This document shows, one piece after another, positions 51,893-60,899 of a DNA stretch of 64,000 nucleotides. Where the stretch lies: assembly GCA_017631435.1 (NCBI GenBank), contig JAGBTG010000031.1, positions 62,001 to 126,000 of the forward strand, written 5' to 3'. Numbering within the stretch: the stretch's first letter is position 1; every line of letters begins with the position of its first letter. Below the pieces are notes generated by a model. That model was not told the origin of the DNA, did not search any database, and saw only the letters and a list, made by a program, of their open reading frames with translations. Origin of the DNA: Bacteroidales bacterium. GTDB taxonomy: Bacteria; Bacteroidota; Bacteroidia; Bacteroidales; UBA932. The position numbers and the translations under genes were made by a program.

Positions 51893-53113
51893 TTACAGTT
51901 TTATTACAATTTTTTTCTTGTACAAAAACATTGCCATTGCGGTGAACACTGCAACATATACAAGTGCGTAGATTAGCGATGAAATCTCATTGCTCTCACC
52001 CACAATTGCCACGCATACATTGTTGTAGAACCAGCTCAATACGCTCCAGGTCTTCTCCTTAACGGCGCCGTCTGCCAATACAACGGTGTATTTCCATTTG
52101 ATGATCTGGCCAAGAATTTTTGCAAAAAGGGCTGCCATTACAAAAGCAAACAGCGGGTTCATGCCCAACGCCTTGAATGGGGTGAAAGCTTTCTCTTTTC
52201 CTTTCACGTCAATCAGATAGATGAAGAATGCAAGCATCACAATGCTCCAGCCTCCTGCATACAATACATATGAACCGGTCCAAAGGGCCTTGATGATAGG
52301 GTAGCAGATGCTCCATACAAGACCTGCTCCAATGCAGCAAAGTCCAATGGTATAAAGTTGGGCCACAACATCAATCTTCTCAGGTGTATTCTGTATCTTC
52401 TTCCCGATAAGGTATCCCAGCAACAATGTGCAAGAACCTGAAAGGGCACCAAGAAGTCCTTCAGGATCAAACGGAATGCCGAATCCTTTATAAATGTGCT
52501 TCTCTCCAAAAATTGCAAGGTCAATCTTGTCTGCATTCTGGCCTGCAAGTGAGAATGCTCCGGCTGCACCGTTTACAAGCTCTGCAGAAGAATCACCTAT
52601 AAGCCATAGGATAAGCCAGTGGGCACCCATAAGCACAGCCATTGCAATGATGATCTTCTTGCTCTTCTGTAACCATAGGGCTACAAGTCCGCCAAGTACA
52701 TAGCACATTGCAATTCTTTGAAGTACTCCAATTATCCTTACGCTTCCAAGACGGTTGATGAAGTTCTCCCAGAATGATATGTCGGGATTAGGGGATGTAG
52801 GATAGAATGGAAACCAGTTGAGTCCGAATCCTACAAGGAAAATGAGGATTCCCCTCTTGATAAGTTTCTTTACACTGGTGCTGTTGAGCCCCTCATCGTA
52901 TTTTGCAAACGAGAAGGCCATTGCCGCTCCCACTACAAAGAGGAAGAACGGAAATACAAGGTCTGTTGGGGTACAGCCAGCCCAGGCTGCATGCCTTAGC
53001 GGTGGAAAAATTTTGCTCCATGTGCCGGGATTGTTCACCAGAATCATGCCGGCAACTGTCATGCCCCTAAGGACGTCCAGTGCTACGTAACGTTGCGATT
53101 TGAGTTGTGCCAT
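51893..53113 (-). CDS. HGSNAT-like membrane acyltransferase (heparan-alpha-glucosaminide N-acetyltransferase family)
   Basis: A 406-residue inner-membrane protein with about ten hydrophobic segments. The N-terminal block ALDVLRGMTVAGMILVNNPG, PLRHAAWAGCTPTDLVFPFF (active-site His and substrate pocket) and FPFFLFVVGAAM are diagnostic for the HGSNAT_cat/DUF5009 family. Human HGSNAT transfers acetyl groups across the lysosomal membrane to glucosamine. In Bacteroidota such proteins are often encoded near glycan-degradation or cell-wall genes, but no such cluster is present here. Acceptor unknown. Divergent from rsmE. Confidence 0.9.
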   Translation of the reverse strand: MAQLKSQRYVALDVLRGMTVAGMILVNNPGTWSKIFPPLRHAAWAGCTPTDLVFPFFLFVVGAAMAFSFAKYDEGLNSTSVKKLIKRGILIFLVGFGLNWFPFYPTSPNPDISFWENFINRLGSVRIIGVLQRIAMCYVLGGLVALWLQKSKKIIIAMAVLMGAHWLILWLIGDSSAELVNGAAGAFSLAGQNADKIDLAIFGEKHIYKGFGIPFDPEGLLGALSGSCTLLLGYLIGKKIQNTPEKIDVVAQLYTIGLCCIGAGLVWSICYPIIKALWTGSYVLYAGGWSIVMLAFFIYLIDVKGKEKAFTPFKALGMNPLFAFVMAALFAKILGQIIKWKYTVVLADGAVKEKTWSVLSWFYNNVCVAIVGESNEISSLIYALVYVAVFTAMAMFLYKKKIVIKL

Positions 53114-53134
53114 ATCTTAAATCAATTATATTTG
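53105..53134 (+). promoter_or_regulatory. Probable promoter of rsmE
   Basis: TTG (53105-53107), 19-base spacer, TATATTTG (53127-53134), 49 bases before ATG 53183. The -33 element overlaps the start of the divergent acyltransferase gene. A minus-strand TATATTTG at 53150-53157 may serve that gene. Confidence 0.6.
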
Positions 53135-53182
53135 CATAAAAAATAAGGACAAATATAACCATATAATTTTAAAGTGAGCTGT

Positions 53183-53917
53183 ATGGAACTTTTTTATTCA
53201 ACCCAAATGGAGAACGGACTTTGTACACTAACAGAGGAGGAGAGCAGGCATTGTGCAAAAGTGCTCAGACACAACGTTGGAGATACTATAAATGTCATTG
53301 ATGGCTGCGGTTCACTCCTTGAGTGCAGGATTATTGAATGCGGCAAGAAAGTGGTGTGCAGCGTGGAGAGTGTTAAGGAGAATTTCGGTACCCACAACTA
53401 TCATCTCACAATGGCAGTTTGTCCTACAAAAAACATAGACCGTTACGAGTGGTTCCTGGAAAAGGCTACCGAGATGGGTATAGATGAGGTGGTTCCCGTA
53501 ATTGGAGAGCATTCGGAACGTCGCATCATCAAGCCGGAGCGCCTGGAAAAAATTCTTGTTTCTGCAGCCAAACAGTCGCTCAAAGGTGCCATTCCTATTT
53601 TGCGGGATGCGGTTTCAGTAAAGCAATTTATAAAGGAGTGCACTGCAGCTGAAGGGGCGAAACTCATTGCATATTGTGGCGAGCAGGAGAAGGTAACGCT
53701 GGCTCAGGCTGTACAGAAAGCCGTTGCTGCCAATCCGGGGGCTCCCCGCATTACAATACTTATTGGGCCAGAAGGAGATTTCTCTCCTGCGGAAGTTGAG
53801 GCTGCCATTGGGGCAGGCTTCTTGCCGCTTACCTTGGGAGACTCGCGTCTGCGAACAGAAACAGCTGCCGTAGCAGCTGTTGCAGGGGTTTATTTTATGG
53901 TTCCTTCTATCCTCTGA
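53183..53917 (+). CDS. rsmE: 16S rRNA (uracil-1498-N3)-methyltransferase
   Basis: About 244 residues from ATG 53183; a GTG three codons earlier is less likely. A PUA-like N-terminal domain (EEESRHCAKVLRHNVGD) is followed by a SPOUT domain with ILIGPEGDFSPAEVEAA and the knot motif LGDSRLRTETAAVAAV, both diagnostic for RsmE. It acts on the assembled 30S subunit. Its last 11 bases overlap the converging tsaC gene. Confidence 0.96.
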   Translation: MELFYSTQMENGLCTLTEEESRHCAKVLRHNVGDTINVIDGCGSLLECRIIECGKKVVCSVESVKENFGTHNYHLTMAVCPTKNIDRYEWFLEKATEMGIDEVVPVIGEHSERRIIKPERLEKILVSAAKQSLKGAIPILRDAVSVKQFIKECTAAEGAKLIAYCGEQEKVTLAQAVQKAVAANPGAPRITILIGPEGDFSPAEVEAAIGAGFLPLTLGDSRLRTETAAVAAVAGVYFMVPSIL

Positions 53918-54470
53918 TAATCTCAATCTCGCTCCCTAATCCCACTTTTATGATCTGTGATGCCGAGTGGGTGCAGTCGCCCTCAAACTCGGGTGATACA
54001 ATGTAGTCAACGGCATCTTTTATCTCTTGGGGTATCTCATCAAATGATGCAGGAGCCGGGTTGCCTGAAATGTTTGCCGATGTAGAGACAATTGCCTTGT
54101 GGAATTTGCTTATCAGCTTGTTGCAGAATTCATTGCAAGGGATGCGGATGCCTGCCGAGCCGTCCTCTGCAATTACATTTTTTGCAAGGCCCATTGCACC
54201 TGGGTAGATGATTGTCATGGGTTTGTCATTCACTTCCACCAGCTGTATGGCAATTTCCGGAATCTCTTTTACGTAGCGGCCCACCATGTCCAGGTCAGCC
54301 ACAAGGGTAATCAGGCTCTTGCTGTCTGAACGCTGCTTGATCTTGAAAATTTTCTCCACCGCCTCGGGGTTTGTGGCATCACAACCAAGGCCCCAAATGG
54401 TATCTGTAGGGTAAAGGATCACTCCTCCCTCTTTAAGCACTTTTATTGCTGCGTCAATCTGCTGTTTCAT
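53907..54470 (-). CDS. tsaC: L-threonylcarbamoyladenylate synthase (TsaC/Sua5/YrdC family)
   Basis: About 187 residues from ATG 54470 (MKQQIDAAIKVL); the frame extends 30 codons into the EEP gene, but that extension is not conserved in style. GGVILYPTDTIWGLGCDATN and IFKIKQRSDSKSLITLV are the ATP/bicarbonate-threonine-binding blocks of the YrdC fold, followed by VSTSANISGNPAP. It makes threonylcarbamoyl-AMP for t6A37; TsaE of the same pathway is at 40779-41213. No Sua5 C-terminal domain. Last of the mutL-led minus series. Confidence 0.94.
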   Translation of the reverse strand: MKQQIDAAIKVLKEGGVILYPTDTIWGLGCDATNPEAVEKIFKIKQRSDSKSLITLVADLDMVGRYVKEIPEIAIQLVEVNDKPMTIIYPGAMGLAKNVIAEDGSAGIRIPCNEFCNKLISKFHKAIVSTSANISGNPAPASFDEIPQEIKDAVDYIVSPEFEGDCTHSASQIIKVGLGSEIEIIRG

Positions 54471-54531
54471 CTGAGTAGTATTTTTTACAAAAATAGTAAA
54501 ATTTTTGCCAAGAGGGGCTGGCGCGCTTAAC

Positions 54532-55665
54532 CTATTGTTCCGGTACAACAATCTCTGCAATGGTAGGATAATGGTCTGAAAGTTCCAGTTTATGGATGGT
54601 GTGACTCAGACAGGTGGCATCCTGCGGAACCAGGATGTAGTCTATGCGCAACAGGGGCCAGATTGGGCGGAAGGTGCCGCCGAAGCCGGAGCCTGCCTCT
54701 TCAAAGGTGTCCTGTCTCTTCTTTGCCAGGGTGTGGTAGGTGTACGACATTGGGGTGTCATTGAAGTCGCCGCAAATTATGGTCTGGTGGGGTGTCTTCT
54801 TTATGTTGCCCAGAATCTGGTCAACCTGCTCGGAGCGTTTGATGAATGTCCCTTTCATCTTTTCGTGGGTATCTACAATATCCCTTTTCAGCTCGTCGCT
54901 GGAGATTGCCTTGCCGGAGCCGAACTTGTGCACCAGAGCCATGAAGGATACATTGTATGACTCAAGATGATTGTTGTATATGCGCAGGGTCTGGCCGGCA
55001 TGGTCAATGTCTGCGTAAATGGAGAGATTTGTGCTGTTTGGAAAACTCAGGCGCCCCTTTTCACCTATCGGGAATTTGCTCAATATGATATTTCCAAAAA
55101 GTTTGCCGTTGCGGGCCTTGAAAAGGTGGTAATGGCGGTGGGGGTACTGCCCAAAGATGGTGTCGGCCTGCCTGTAGTCTTCTGCAAAGAACTCCTGCAG
55201 GCACACTATGTGCGGGTTGTGTTCTTTCAGGTGGTGGGCCATTTCAGTGCGGCATTCCTGCCTTGTCAGTTTTTTGTCTGAAGAAGAGAACATTCCAATA
55301 TTGTAGCTCTCAATTGTGAGGGCTGCCCCTTGGGCTACAGTTGCGGGTTCGGGTTTTCCAATCTTTACAAACTGCTCTGAGTACAGCAGTGACGGCAGCA
55401 GGGCAACTGTTGTAATCCATGCACTTGGACTCCTGCGCAGGAGTGCAGCAAGAAGCAGGAAAAGGTTGATTGCAAACAGCGGAATGAAATACAGCCCAAA
55501 GAAAAGCGGCAAAGAAAACTTTGACGGGTTTACATATACGGCAATGTAGGAAAGGAACATTGCGGCGGCTGCCACAATCAGGATGGCCCTGAATGTGATG
55601 CCGAACAGAAGGGGTGACCTTCTGCGGCCTGCGTTCTTTACATTGCTTTTCTTTTTGCTGCCCAT
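54532..55665 (-). CDS. Membrane-anchored endonuclease/exonuclease/phosphatase-family hydrolase
   Basis: A 377-residue protein: three hydrophobic segments at about 20-100, then an EEP domain from residue 110 with SYNIGMFS, CLQEFF (metal Glu), NNHLES, ICGDFNDTP (Asp/Asn pair) and LSDHYPTIAEI (catalytic Asp-His). This arrangement is common in Bacteroidota, with the catalytic domain outside the cytoplasm or at the membrane face. Substrate may be a phosphodiester of nucleic acid or lipid; not resolvable here. It follows the rhomboid gene by 24 bases. Confidence 0.9.
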   Translation of the reverse strand: MGSKKKSNVKNAGRRRSPLLFGITFRAILIVAAAAMFLSYIAVYVNPSKFSLPLFFGLYFIPLFAINLFLLLAALLRRSPSAWITTVALLPSLLYSEQFVKIGKPEPATVAQGAALTIESYNIGMFSSSDKKLTRQECRTEMAHHLKEHNPHIVCLQEFFAEDYRQADTIFGQYPHRHYHLFKARNGKLFGNIILSKFPIGEKGRLSFPNSTNLSIYADIDHAGQTLRIYNNHLESYNVSFMALVHKFGSGKAISSDELKRDIVDTHEKMKGTFIKRSEQVDQILGNIKKTPHQTIICGDFNDTPMSYTYHTLAKKRQDTFEEAGSGFGGTFRPIWPLLRIDYILVPQDATCLSHTIHKLELSDHYPTIAEIVVPEQ

Positions 55666-55689
55666 AGCATCAGGCCCGGGGAGGGCACT

Positions 55690-56364
55690 TTAGTAGTACA
55701 TCCTGTTGTTTTTCTTCCAGTAGAGGATAAGGAAGATGCCAAAAATCATACCTCCAAGATGGGCAAAGTGCGCAATGTTGCCTCCTTTTCCCGACAGTCC
55801 CAACCAAAGTTCGATAACTCCGTAGATAAGCACAAACCATTTTGCCTTGAGTGCTATAGGAGGGAAAATGAGTTGTATTATATTGTTTGGGAAAAGCATT
55901 CCGTAGGCAAGCAGCAATCCGTAAATGGCTCCTGAAGCACCAACTGTAGGGGTGGTGAGGATATCCTGGATTCCGGCCTGTGCAAACATGTTGCCGGCAT
56001 TGTATTCCGCCATATAGCCATTTAGCTGCAGTGCCATTACTCCCATATGCAGCAATGCGGCTCCTATGCCTGTTACAAAGTAGTAGAACAGGAATTTCTG
56101 GCTTCCCCAAACCCTCTCAAGTACGCTTCCAAAGATGAAAAGGGCATACATGTTGAAAAAGATGTGGGCAAAATCGCCGTGCATGAACATGTGTGTTACC
56201 AGCTGGAACGGTTTGAAGAACGGAGACTTGAAATAGAACAGTGCAAAGTGCTCATACATGAAGTTTCCGGTAATCATTGTAATGAGGTATATGATTACAT
56301 TGGTTATAATCAGGTTCTTCACTACGGGAGGCATGCTCCCCAATATGGAATTTCTGCTAAACAT
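55690..56364 (-). CDS. Rhomboid-family intramembrane serine protease
   Basis: A 224-residue protein with six membrane segments. Catalytic Ser in TVGASGAIYGLLLAYGM (GxSG), His in HFAHLGGMIFG, and the loop HMFMHGDFAHIFFNMYALFI with the family's H-x-x-x-N. It cuts single-span membrane proteins within the bilayer. It lies 6 bases after mutL and is followed 24 bases later by the EEP gene. Substrate unknown. Confidence 0.95.
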   Translation of the reverse strand: MFSRNSILGSMPPVVKNLIITNVIIYLITMITGNFMYEHFALFYFKSPFFKPFQLVTHMFMHGDFAHIFFNMYALFIFGSVLERVWGSQKFLFYYFVTGIGAALLHMGVMALQLNGYMAEYNAGNMFAQAGIQDILTTPTVGASGAIYGLLLAYGMLFPNNIIQLIFPPIALKAKWFVLIYGVIELWLGLSGKGGNIAHFAHLGGMIFGIFLILYWKKNNRMYY

Positions 56365-56370
56365 ATTTTC

Positions 56371-58212
56371 TTAAAGTTTTCCCTGCAGTTCATCCATGGT
56401 AATGATTGCCATTACCGGATTTCCCTGCGGTGTGCGGTTTGGTTCGCTGCATGCGAAAAGTGAGTCAATAAGTTCCTGGGCCTGGGCATTCCCTATGGCT
56501 GCAGGGCGGGAAACGGTTGATTTTTTAACCATCTCCATTGCAATCTTCTCCTTGAGCTCCTTTTCAAAATCTTTGCCAACTTCTTCAAGTGAGGCAATGA
56601 TTGTGTCTATACTCTCCTTTATGTTGAGGTTGTATTCTGCAAAAGTTGCCGGAGTACCGTAAACCACAATGCAGTTCTCTCCAAACGGACGGATGTCAAA
56701 TCCCAGTGTCTCTGTCAATTCAGCATTCTCCATCAGCAGGTGGTATGAATTGTGGTCGAGGTCTATTGTTTCAGGGAACATCTGTTCCTGTACAGGCTGT
56801 TTGGCTGAGGTTATCATGCCAAGATACCTCTCATAGTATATCCTTTCCCTTGCTCTTCCAATGTCTATGAGCATGAGTCCGGATTTTACGGTTGTAAGTA
56901 TATATTTCCCTTTTACCACAAGAAGTGGATTGGCGCATGCTGTCTCCTCTGAGAAGAAGCCGTCGTAACCTTCTGTGGATGAGTTTTCTGCCACAGGGTA
57001 TATGGGGTTCCCTTCAAATGCAGGGGTTGATGAAAAATCTTCCCTTGTGTTGTTCCATTCGCTGGCAGAGTTCCACTTGGCGCCATTTTTCTTCTCTTCG
57101 TCAAACGGGTTGAAGAGAGGATCATAGTTGATTTTTGGAGCAGTGAATGTACGTGTTCCTCCAAAGCCTGTCTTGAGGACAGGAATCTCAGGTGCCCCTT
57201 CGGTATCAAAATCAATTGACGGTATGAAAGAGCCTTCTCCAATGGCCTCCTTTACACATGCAGAGATTATCTCAAATATAACACCCTCATCCTCAAATTT
57301 TATCTCTGTCTTGCTTGGATGGATATTCACATCCATGCTTCCCGGTTCAATCTCCATGAAGAGGAAATATGACGGGGAGGTGCTGTCGGGAATAAGGTTG
57401 CCGTAGGCCTTGAGGATGGCACGGTGCAGAAGGGGGCTCTTGAAGTATCTTCCGTTTACAAAAAGATACTGGTTGGGCTGGCTCTTCTTTGCAAACTCCG
57501 GGCGTCCTATGAAGCCGTTCACCTTTATTATGTTGGTAGAGGTCTGTGCGGTGACGAGGTCCTTTACTATATCCTTGCCGCACAACTGGGTAATTCTCTG
57601 CTTTACGCTTGAGGCAGGGGTTGCGTGGAATATGTCCTTTGAGTTGTGCACAAGCCTGAATTCCAGGTCTGTGCGGGTAAGGGCAACCCTTATGAATTCG
57701 CTGGCAATCTGACGGTATTCAACATTGTCCGATTTTAGGAATTTTCTCCTTGCCGGCACATTGTAGAAGATATTCCTTACTGCAATGTTGGTTCCCACAG
57801 GGCATGATGTCTCTGTTTGTGAGATTATTGCGTTTTCTGCAATATGTACCTCTGTGCCGCATTCGGCCTCCTCTCTGCGAGTCTTCAGGGTTACATCTGC
57901 ACAAGCTGCAATGGAAGCCAGGGCCTCGCCCCTGAATCCGAAAGTGCGGATGGAGTAGAGGTCGTCTGCCTTGGCAATCTTGGAGGTGGCGTGACGTTCA
58001 AAGCATAGCGCAGCCTCTTGCGGTGTCATTCCGCAACCGTTGTCAATAACCTGTATGAGGGTGCGGCCGCTGTCGTTTATTACAACAACAACAGAAGTGG
58101 CGCCGGCATCTACGGCATTCTCCATAAGCTCCTTTACCACATTGGCCGGACGCTGGATAACCTCACCTGCTGCAATAAGGTTGGATATGTGGCTTGGCAG
58201 TACCTGTAGCAT
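56371..58212 (-). CDS. mutL: DNA mismatch repair protein MutL
   Basis: A 613-residue mismatch-repair ATPase. GHKL motifs: VVKELMENAVDAGAT (catalytic Glu), VIDNGCGM, TFGFRGEALASI; transducer domain to about 330; a linker; C-terminal dimerisation domain. The endonuclease motif of MutL (DQHA-x2-E-x4-E) appears as DIGRARERIYYE: the acidic Asp, Glu, Glu are kept but QHA is replaced by IGR, so nicking activity is uncertain. It follows a small membrane-protein gene by 4 bases and precedes the rhomboid gene by 6. Confidence 0.97.
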   Translation of the reverse strand: MLQVLPSHISNLIAAGEVIQRPANVVKELMENAVDAGATSVVVVINDSGRTLIQVIDNGCGMTPQEAALCFERHATSKIAKADDLYSIRTFGFRGEALASIAACADVTLKTRREEAECGTEVHIAENAIISQTETSCPVGTNIAVRNIFYNVPARRKFLKSDNVEYRQIASEFIRVALTRTDLEFRLVHNSKDIFHATPASSVKQRITQLCGKDIVKDLVTAQTSTNIIKVNGFIGRPEFAKKSQPNQYLFVNGRYFKSPLLHRAILKAYGNLIPDSTSPSYFLFMEIEPGSMDVNIHPSKTEIKFEDEGVIFEIISACVKEAIGEGSFIPSIDFDTEGAPEIPVLKTGFGGTRTFTAPKINYDPLFNPFDEEKKNGAKWNSASEWNNTREDFSSTPAFEGNPIYPVAENSSTEGYDGFFSEETACANPLLVVKGKYILTTVKSGLMLIDIGRARERIYYERYLGMITSAKQPVQEQMFPETIDLDHNSYHLLMENAELTETLGFDIRPFGENCIVVYGTPATFAEYNLNIKESIDTIIASLEEVGKDFEKELKEKIAMEMVKKSTVSRPAAIGNAQAQELIDSLFACSEPNRTPQGNPVMAIITMDELQGKL

Positions 58213-58216
58213 GTTT

Positions 58217-58498
58217 CTAGAACAATAAACCCATCATCTGTGCAAGATATACAACGGCAATCAGGGCTGCGGCTATACCCAGGATTGAGATATATCTTAT
58301 CAGTGGTGAATATTTTATGTCTTTTCTGGCAACTTCCATTCTCTTGAAAGATCCCCTGATGCTTGCGCCGGGAACATATTCCCTGTTTTTCTCACGCTCT
58401 GCTGCATCTATCTTGTTCTGCAATGCCTCTTTCCTTTCATCATAGAAAACAGGCTGGTAATTGAATTTCCTAATTTTTGGCGGTTGAAAAAATCCCAT
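58217..58498 (-). CDS. Small single-span membrane protein upstream of mutL
   Basis: A 93-residue protein: a charged N-terminal region (KIRKFNYQPVFYDERKEALQ, then a Lys/Glu-rich helix at 28-45), a conserved-looking YVPGASIRGSFKRM stretch, and one hydrophobic segment at about 68-90. Many Bacteroidales have such a protein just upstream of mutL/rhomboid genes. Its function is unknown. It is first in the minus-strand series, divergent from ispF. Confidence 0.75.
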   Translation of the reverse strand: MGFFQPPKIRKFNYQPVFYDERKEALQNKIDAAEREKNREYVPGASIRGSFKRMEVARKDIKYSPLIRYISILGIAAALIAVVYLAQMMGLLF

Positions 58499-58566
58499 AT
58501 CAAATCTCCTTTTAATGAACTAACAAAGATAAAATATTTATGTTAAATTTGCCTAAAATAATTGTT

Positions 58567-59046
58567 ATGGACTTACGTATAGGAAACGGATATGATGTGC
58601 ACCTTCTGGCTCCCGGACTGGAGTTCTGGTTGGGTGGAATAAAGATAGAGCATACCAAGGGGTGTGTGGCCCATTCAGACGGCGACACCCTTATCCATGC
58701 ATTGTGTGATGCAATGCTGGGAGCCCTTGCATTGGGGGATATAGGGAAACATTTTCCCGACAATTCTTCTGAGTTCAAGGGGATTGACAGCAAAATACTC
58801 CTTTCAAGAGTTAATGCACTCATTGCAGGGAAAGGGTACTCGCTTGTAAATGCAGACTGCACCATATTGTTGCAGAAACCCAAGGTTGCACCATACATCA
58901 TTCCAATGAGGGAATGCCTTGCCGGTGTGCTGGGTGTAGAGGTTGACAGGATCTCAGTAAAGGCCACAACAACCGAAGGGGCCGGATTTGTAGGCAGGGA
59001 GGAGGCTATAGCGGTGTATGCTACAGTATTGCTTGAGAAGAAATGA
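58567..59046 (+). CDS. ispF: 2-C-methyl-D-erythritol 2,4-cyclodiphosphate synthase
   Basis: A 159-residue trimeric enzyme of the MEP isoprenoid pathway, starting at ATG 58567 (MDLRIGNGYDVH); a start 9 codons earlier is in frame. Metal site D-x-H in GNGYDVHLLAPG plus the later HSDGDTLIHALCDAMLGA. ISVKATTTEGAGFVGREEAI forms the CDP pocket and C-terminus. The length is normal. No other MEP-pathway gene is adjacent. Confidence 0.96.
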   Translation: MDLRIGNGYDVHLLAPGLEFWLGGIKIEHTKGCVAHSDGDTLIHALCDAMLGALALGDIGKHFPDNSSEFKGIDSKILLSRVNALIAGKGYSLVNADCTILLQKPKVAPYIIPMRECLAGVLGVEVDRISVKATTTEGAGFVGREEAIAVYATVLLEKK

Positions 59047-59086
59047 TATTCATAAAACCATTATTAACTTAAAAACCTATTTTAAA

Positions 59087-59818
59087 ATGCAGATTTTACG
59101 TAAAGTTTCAGTGTTCTGGAAAAGTGTTTTCCTGTTGATGATGATTGCCTTGCCTTCTGCGCTTGCTGCGCAAGAGAGTGGTAAAGGTGAGTTCTACGGC
59201 TCAGTTGATTTGAGCTCCAAACATTTGTGGAGAGGTATCCCTGCCGGCGAGTCCCCTATGGTTAAGCCTACGGTTGGATTCAATATGGGAAATTTTGATG
59301 TTTATCTCTGGGGTGCATGGGATTTTGAGGATACATACAGGGAGGTTAATATTGGCCTTAGCTATACTGTTGAAAACCTTACACTTGAGCTGATGGATTA
59401 TTTCTATCCGTGGTCTAAGGATGATATTTTCAAGTTGGGCAACAATGCTACAACCCATCAGGTGGAGCTGATTGCAACATATGAGTTTGAAAAGATTCCG
59501 GTGCATATAACCGGAGGTACATTCATTTATGGCGACGACAAGAACTGGAAAGGCAAACAGGCTTTCTCCACATATTTTGAGGGAGGATATACCCATGAAT
59601 TTGATGAAAGGAATTCATTGTCGGCAGTGGCAGGATTTTCGGTAGGTAAAGGCATGTATACAGATTATACGAAGGCTTTTGGGATTGTGAACCTTACTGC
59701 CGAGTATACCAGACTGTTCACTTTGTTCAATTTTGATTTGCCGGCTACGGTTTCCTATACATATAATCCCTATCTGGAGAAATCATGGGCTTATATAACC
59801 TTGAGTTTTGGATTCTAG
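59087..59818 (+). CDS. Outer-membrane protein, TorF/Gcw_chp-like putative porin
   Basis: About 243 residues from ATG 59087; the frame is open further upstream into ispF, but the signal peptide begins here (hydrophobic 12-26, cut after LAAQ). The mature N-terminus GEFYGSVDLSSKHLWRGIPA has the family's D-x-S-S-x-x-x-x-R-G-x block. Alternating beta-strands follow to a terminal Phe (LSFGF), typical of a 10-12-strand barrel. Cargo unknown. Located 40 bases after ispF and 6 bases before a coiled-coil gene. Confidence 0.75.
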   Translation: MQILRKVSVFWKSVFLLMMIALPSALAAQESGKGEFYGSVDLSSKHLWRGIPAGESPMVKPTVGFNMGNFDVYLWGAWDFEDTYREVNIGLSYTVENLTLELMDYFYPWSKDDIFKLGNNATTHQVELIATYEFEKIPVHITGGTFIYGDDKNWKGKQAFSTYFEGGYTHEFDERNSLSAVAGFSVGKGMYTDYTKAFGIVNLTAEYTRLFTLFNFDLPATVSYTYNPYLEKSWAYITLSFGF

Positions 59819-59824
59819 CGGCTT

Positions 59825-60466
59825 ATGGGAAAAATGGACAATGAATGGCTGAATGAACTTGCCGGCATGGTGCGCCAGGTGGGGGCCGATATTGTAGAAA
59901 TGGCCGGAAGCGGACAGTATCCGGTTGTGGTGCTGCTCAGAGGTTATGATCTTCTTGAGTGTCTGAGCGACGTTGAGAAGGTGAAGTATCATATGCAGCA
60001 GGATAAGGAGGCTGCAGAAGCCCTTAAGGGGGCTATGATGGAGTATGGACAAGCGTACCTTTCTTATGGGGAGCAAATGAATGGGGTAATTGATATGGAG
60101 CAGGTTAAGATGAAGGCTGCTGCATATATGGGTCCGTGGAAAAAGCGCCATAATGATGCCTTGGAAGAGGTGGCAAGGCTGGAAAAGCTCCTGGAGGCGG
60201 CAAAGGCTGCCCATAAGGCTCAGGAAGAGGGGGGCTTTTTGGAAAAATGGAGGACTCTCAGGGCTGTAAGGGAAATGGCAGGTTTCCGTCTGGAGAGGAA
60301 AAGGACAGGAAATTTTGTTGCCCGTTGTGAGGAAGACCTTCATATGGCGCGCACAGAGGCCCGCAAGGCGGAACTGAATGTTTATGCCCACAGTGTGGAG
60401 CACAAGTGTTCGCCGGAAACATATTTGAGGATATTTGAACTGATAAATGATAAATATTTGGTTTGA
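59825..60466 (+). CDS. Coiled-coil protein of unknown function
   Basis: A 213-residue cytoplasmic-looking protein. Residues 1-70 are mixed, with a hydrophobic strand YPVVVLLRGYDLLECL. Residues ~110-200 are a long Ala/Glu/Lys/Arg-rich helix, likely a coiled coil. No known domain recognised, no signal peptide. Its stop overlaps the next gene's start (TGATG at 60464-60468), so it is coupled to the rhodanese lipoprotein, but no shared function is evident. Confidence 0.6.
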   Translation: MGKMDNEWLNELAGMVRQVGADIVEMAGSGQYPVVVLLRGYDLLECLSDVEKVKYHMQQDKEAAEALKGAMMEYGQAYLSYGEQMNGVIDMEQVKMKAAAYMGPWKKRHNDALEEVARLEKLLEAAKAAHKAQEEGGFLEKWRTLRAVREMAGFRLERKRTGNFVARCEEDLHMARTEARKAELNVYAHSVEHKCSPETYLRIFELINDKYLV

Positions 60467-60876
60467 TGATGAAAAGACTTGGCTTGGCTGTTGTGTTGGG
60501 CGTGTTACTGATTTCTTGCGCAAACAATGCACAGCAGAATAATGTGGAGCAGCAGATGAGCGCAGCTCCAGTGATTGGGAACTTGAATGTGGAGCAGTTT
60601 GGTGAGCTTATAAAGGATACCACAGTGGTATTGCTGGATGTAAGGACACCCCAGGAATTTGCCCAAGGGTGCATTGAAGGTGCTTTGAACATTGACGTTA
60701 AGGACTCTCTTTTTATCAAAAATGTGCAGGCTGCAATTCCTGCAGGGGCAAAAGTTGCCGTTTATTGCCGCAGCGGACGCCGAAGCATGATGGCCGCGGA
60801 GCAGATGCTTGAAAAAGGTTATGTTCCTGTAAACCTCGATGGCGGAATTCTTGCATGGCAGGAGGCTGCAAAGTAA
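60466..60876 (+). CDS. Rhodanese-domain lipoprotein
   Basis: About 136 residues; the signal ends in LLISC, so it is lipidated and outside the cytoplasm. The rhodanese domain has VVLLDVRTPQEFAQGCIEGA and the active-site loop YCRSGRRS with the catalytic Cys, then NLDGGILAWQ. Such exported single-domain rhodaneses may handle sulfur or thiol chemistry in the periplasm; the substrate is unknown. Start overlaps the coiled-coil gene's stop; ATG 60469 is equally possible. Confidence 0.9.
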   Translation: MMKRLGLAVVLGVLLISCANNAQQNNVEQQMSAAPVIGNLNVEQFGELIKDTTVVLLDVRTPQEFAQGCIEGALNIDVKDSLFIKNVQAAIPAGAKVAVYCRSGRRSMMAAEQMLEKGYVPVNLDGGILAWQEAAK

Positions 60877-60899
60877 TTTGATTTCAACTGGATATTGAT

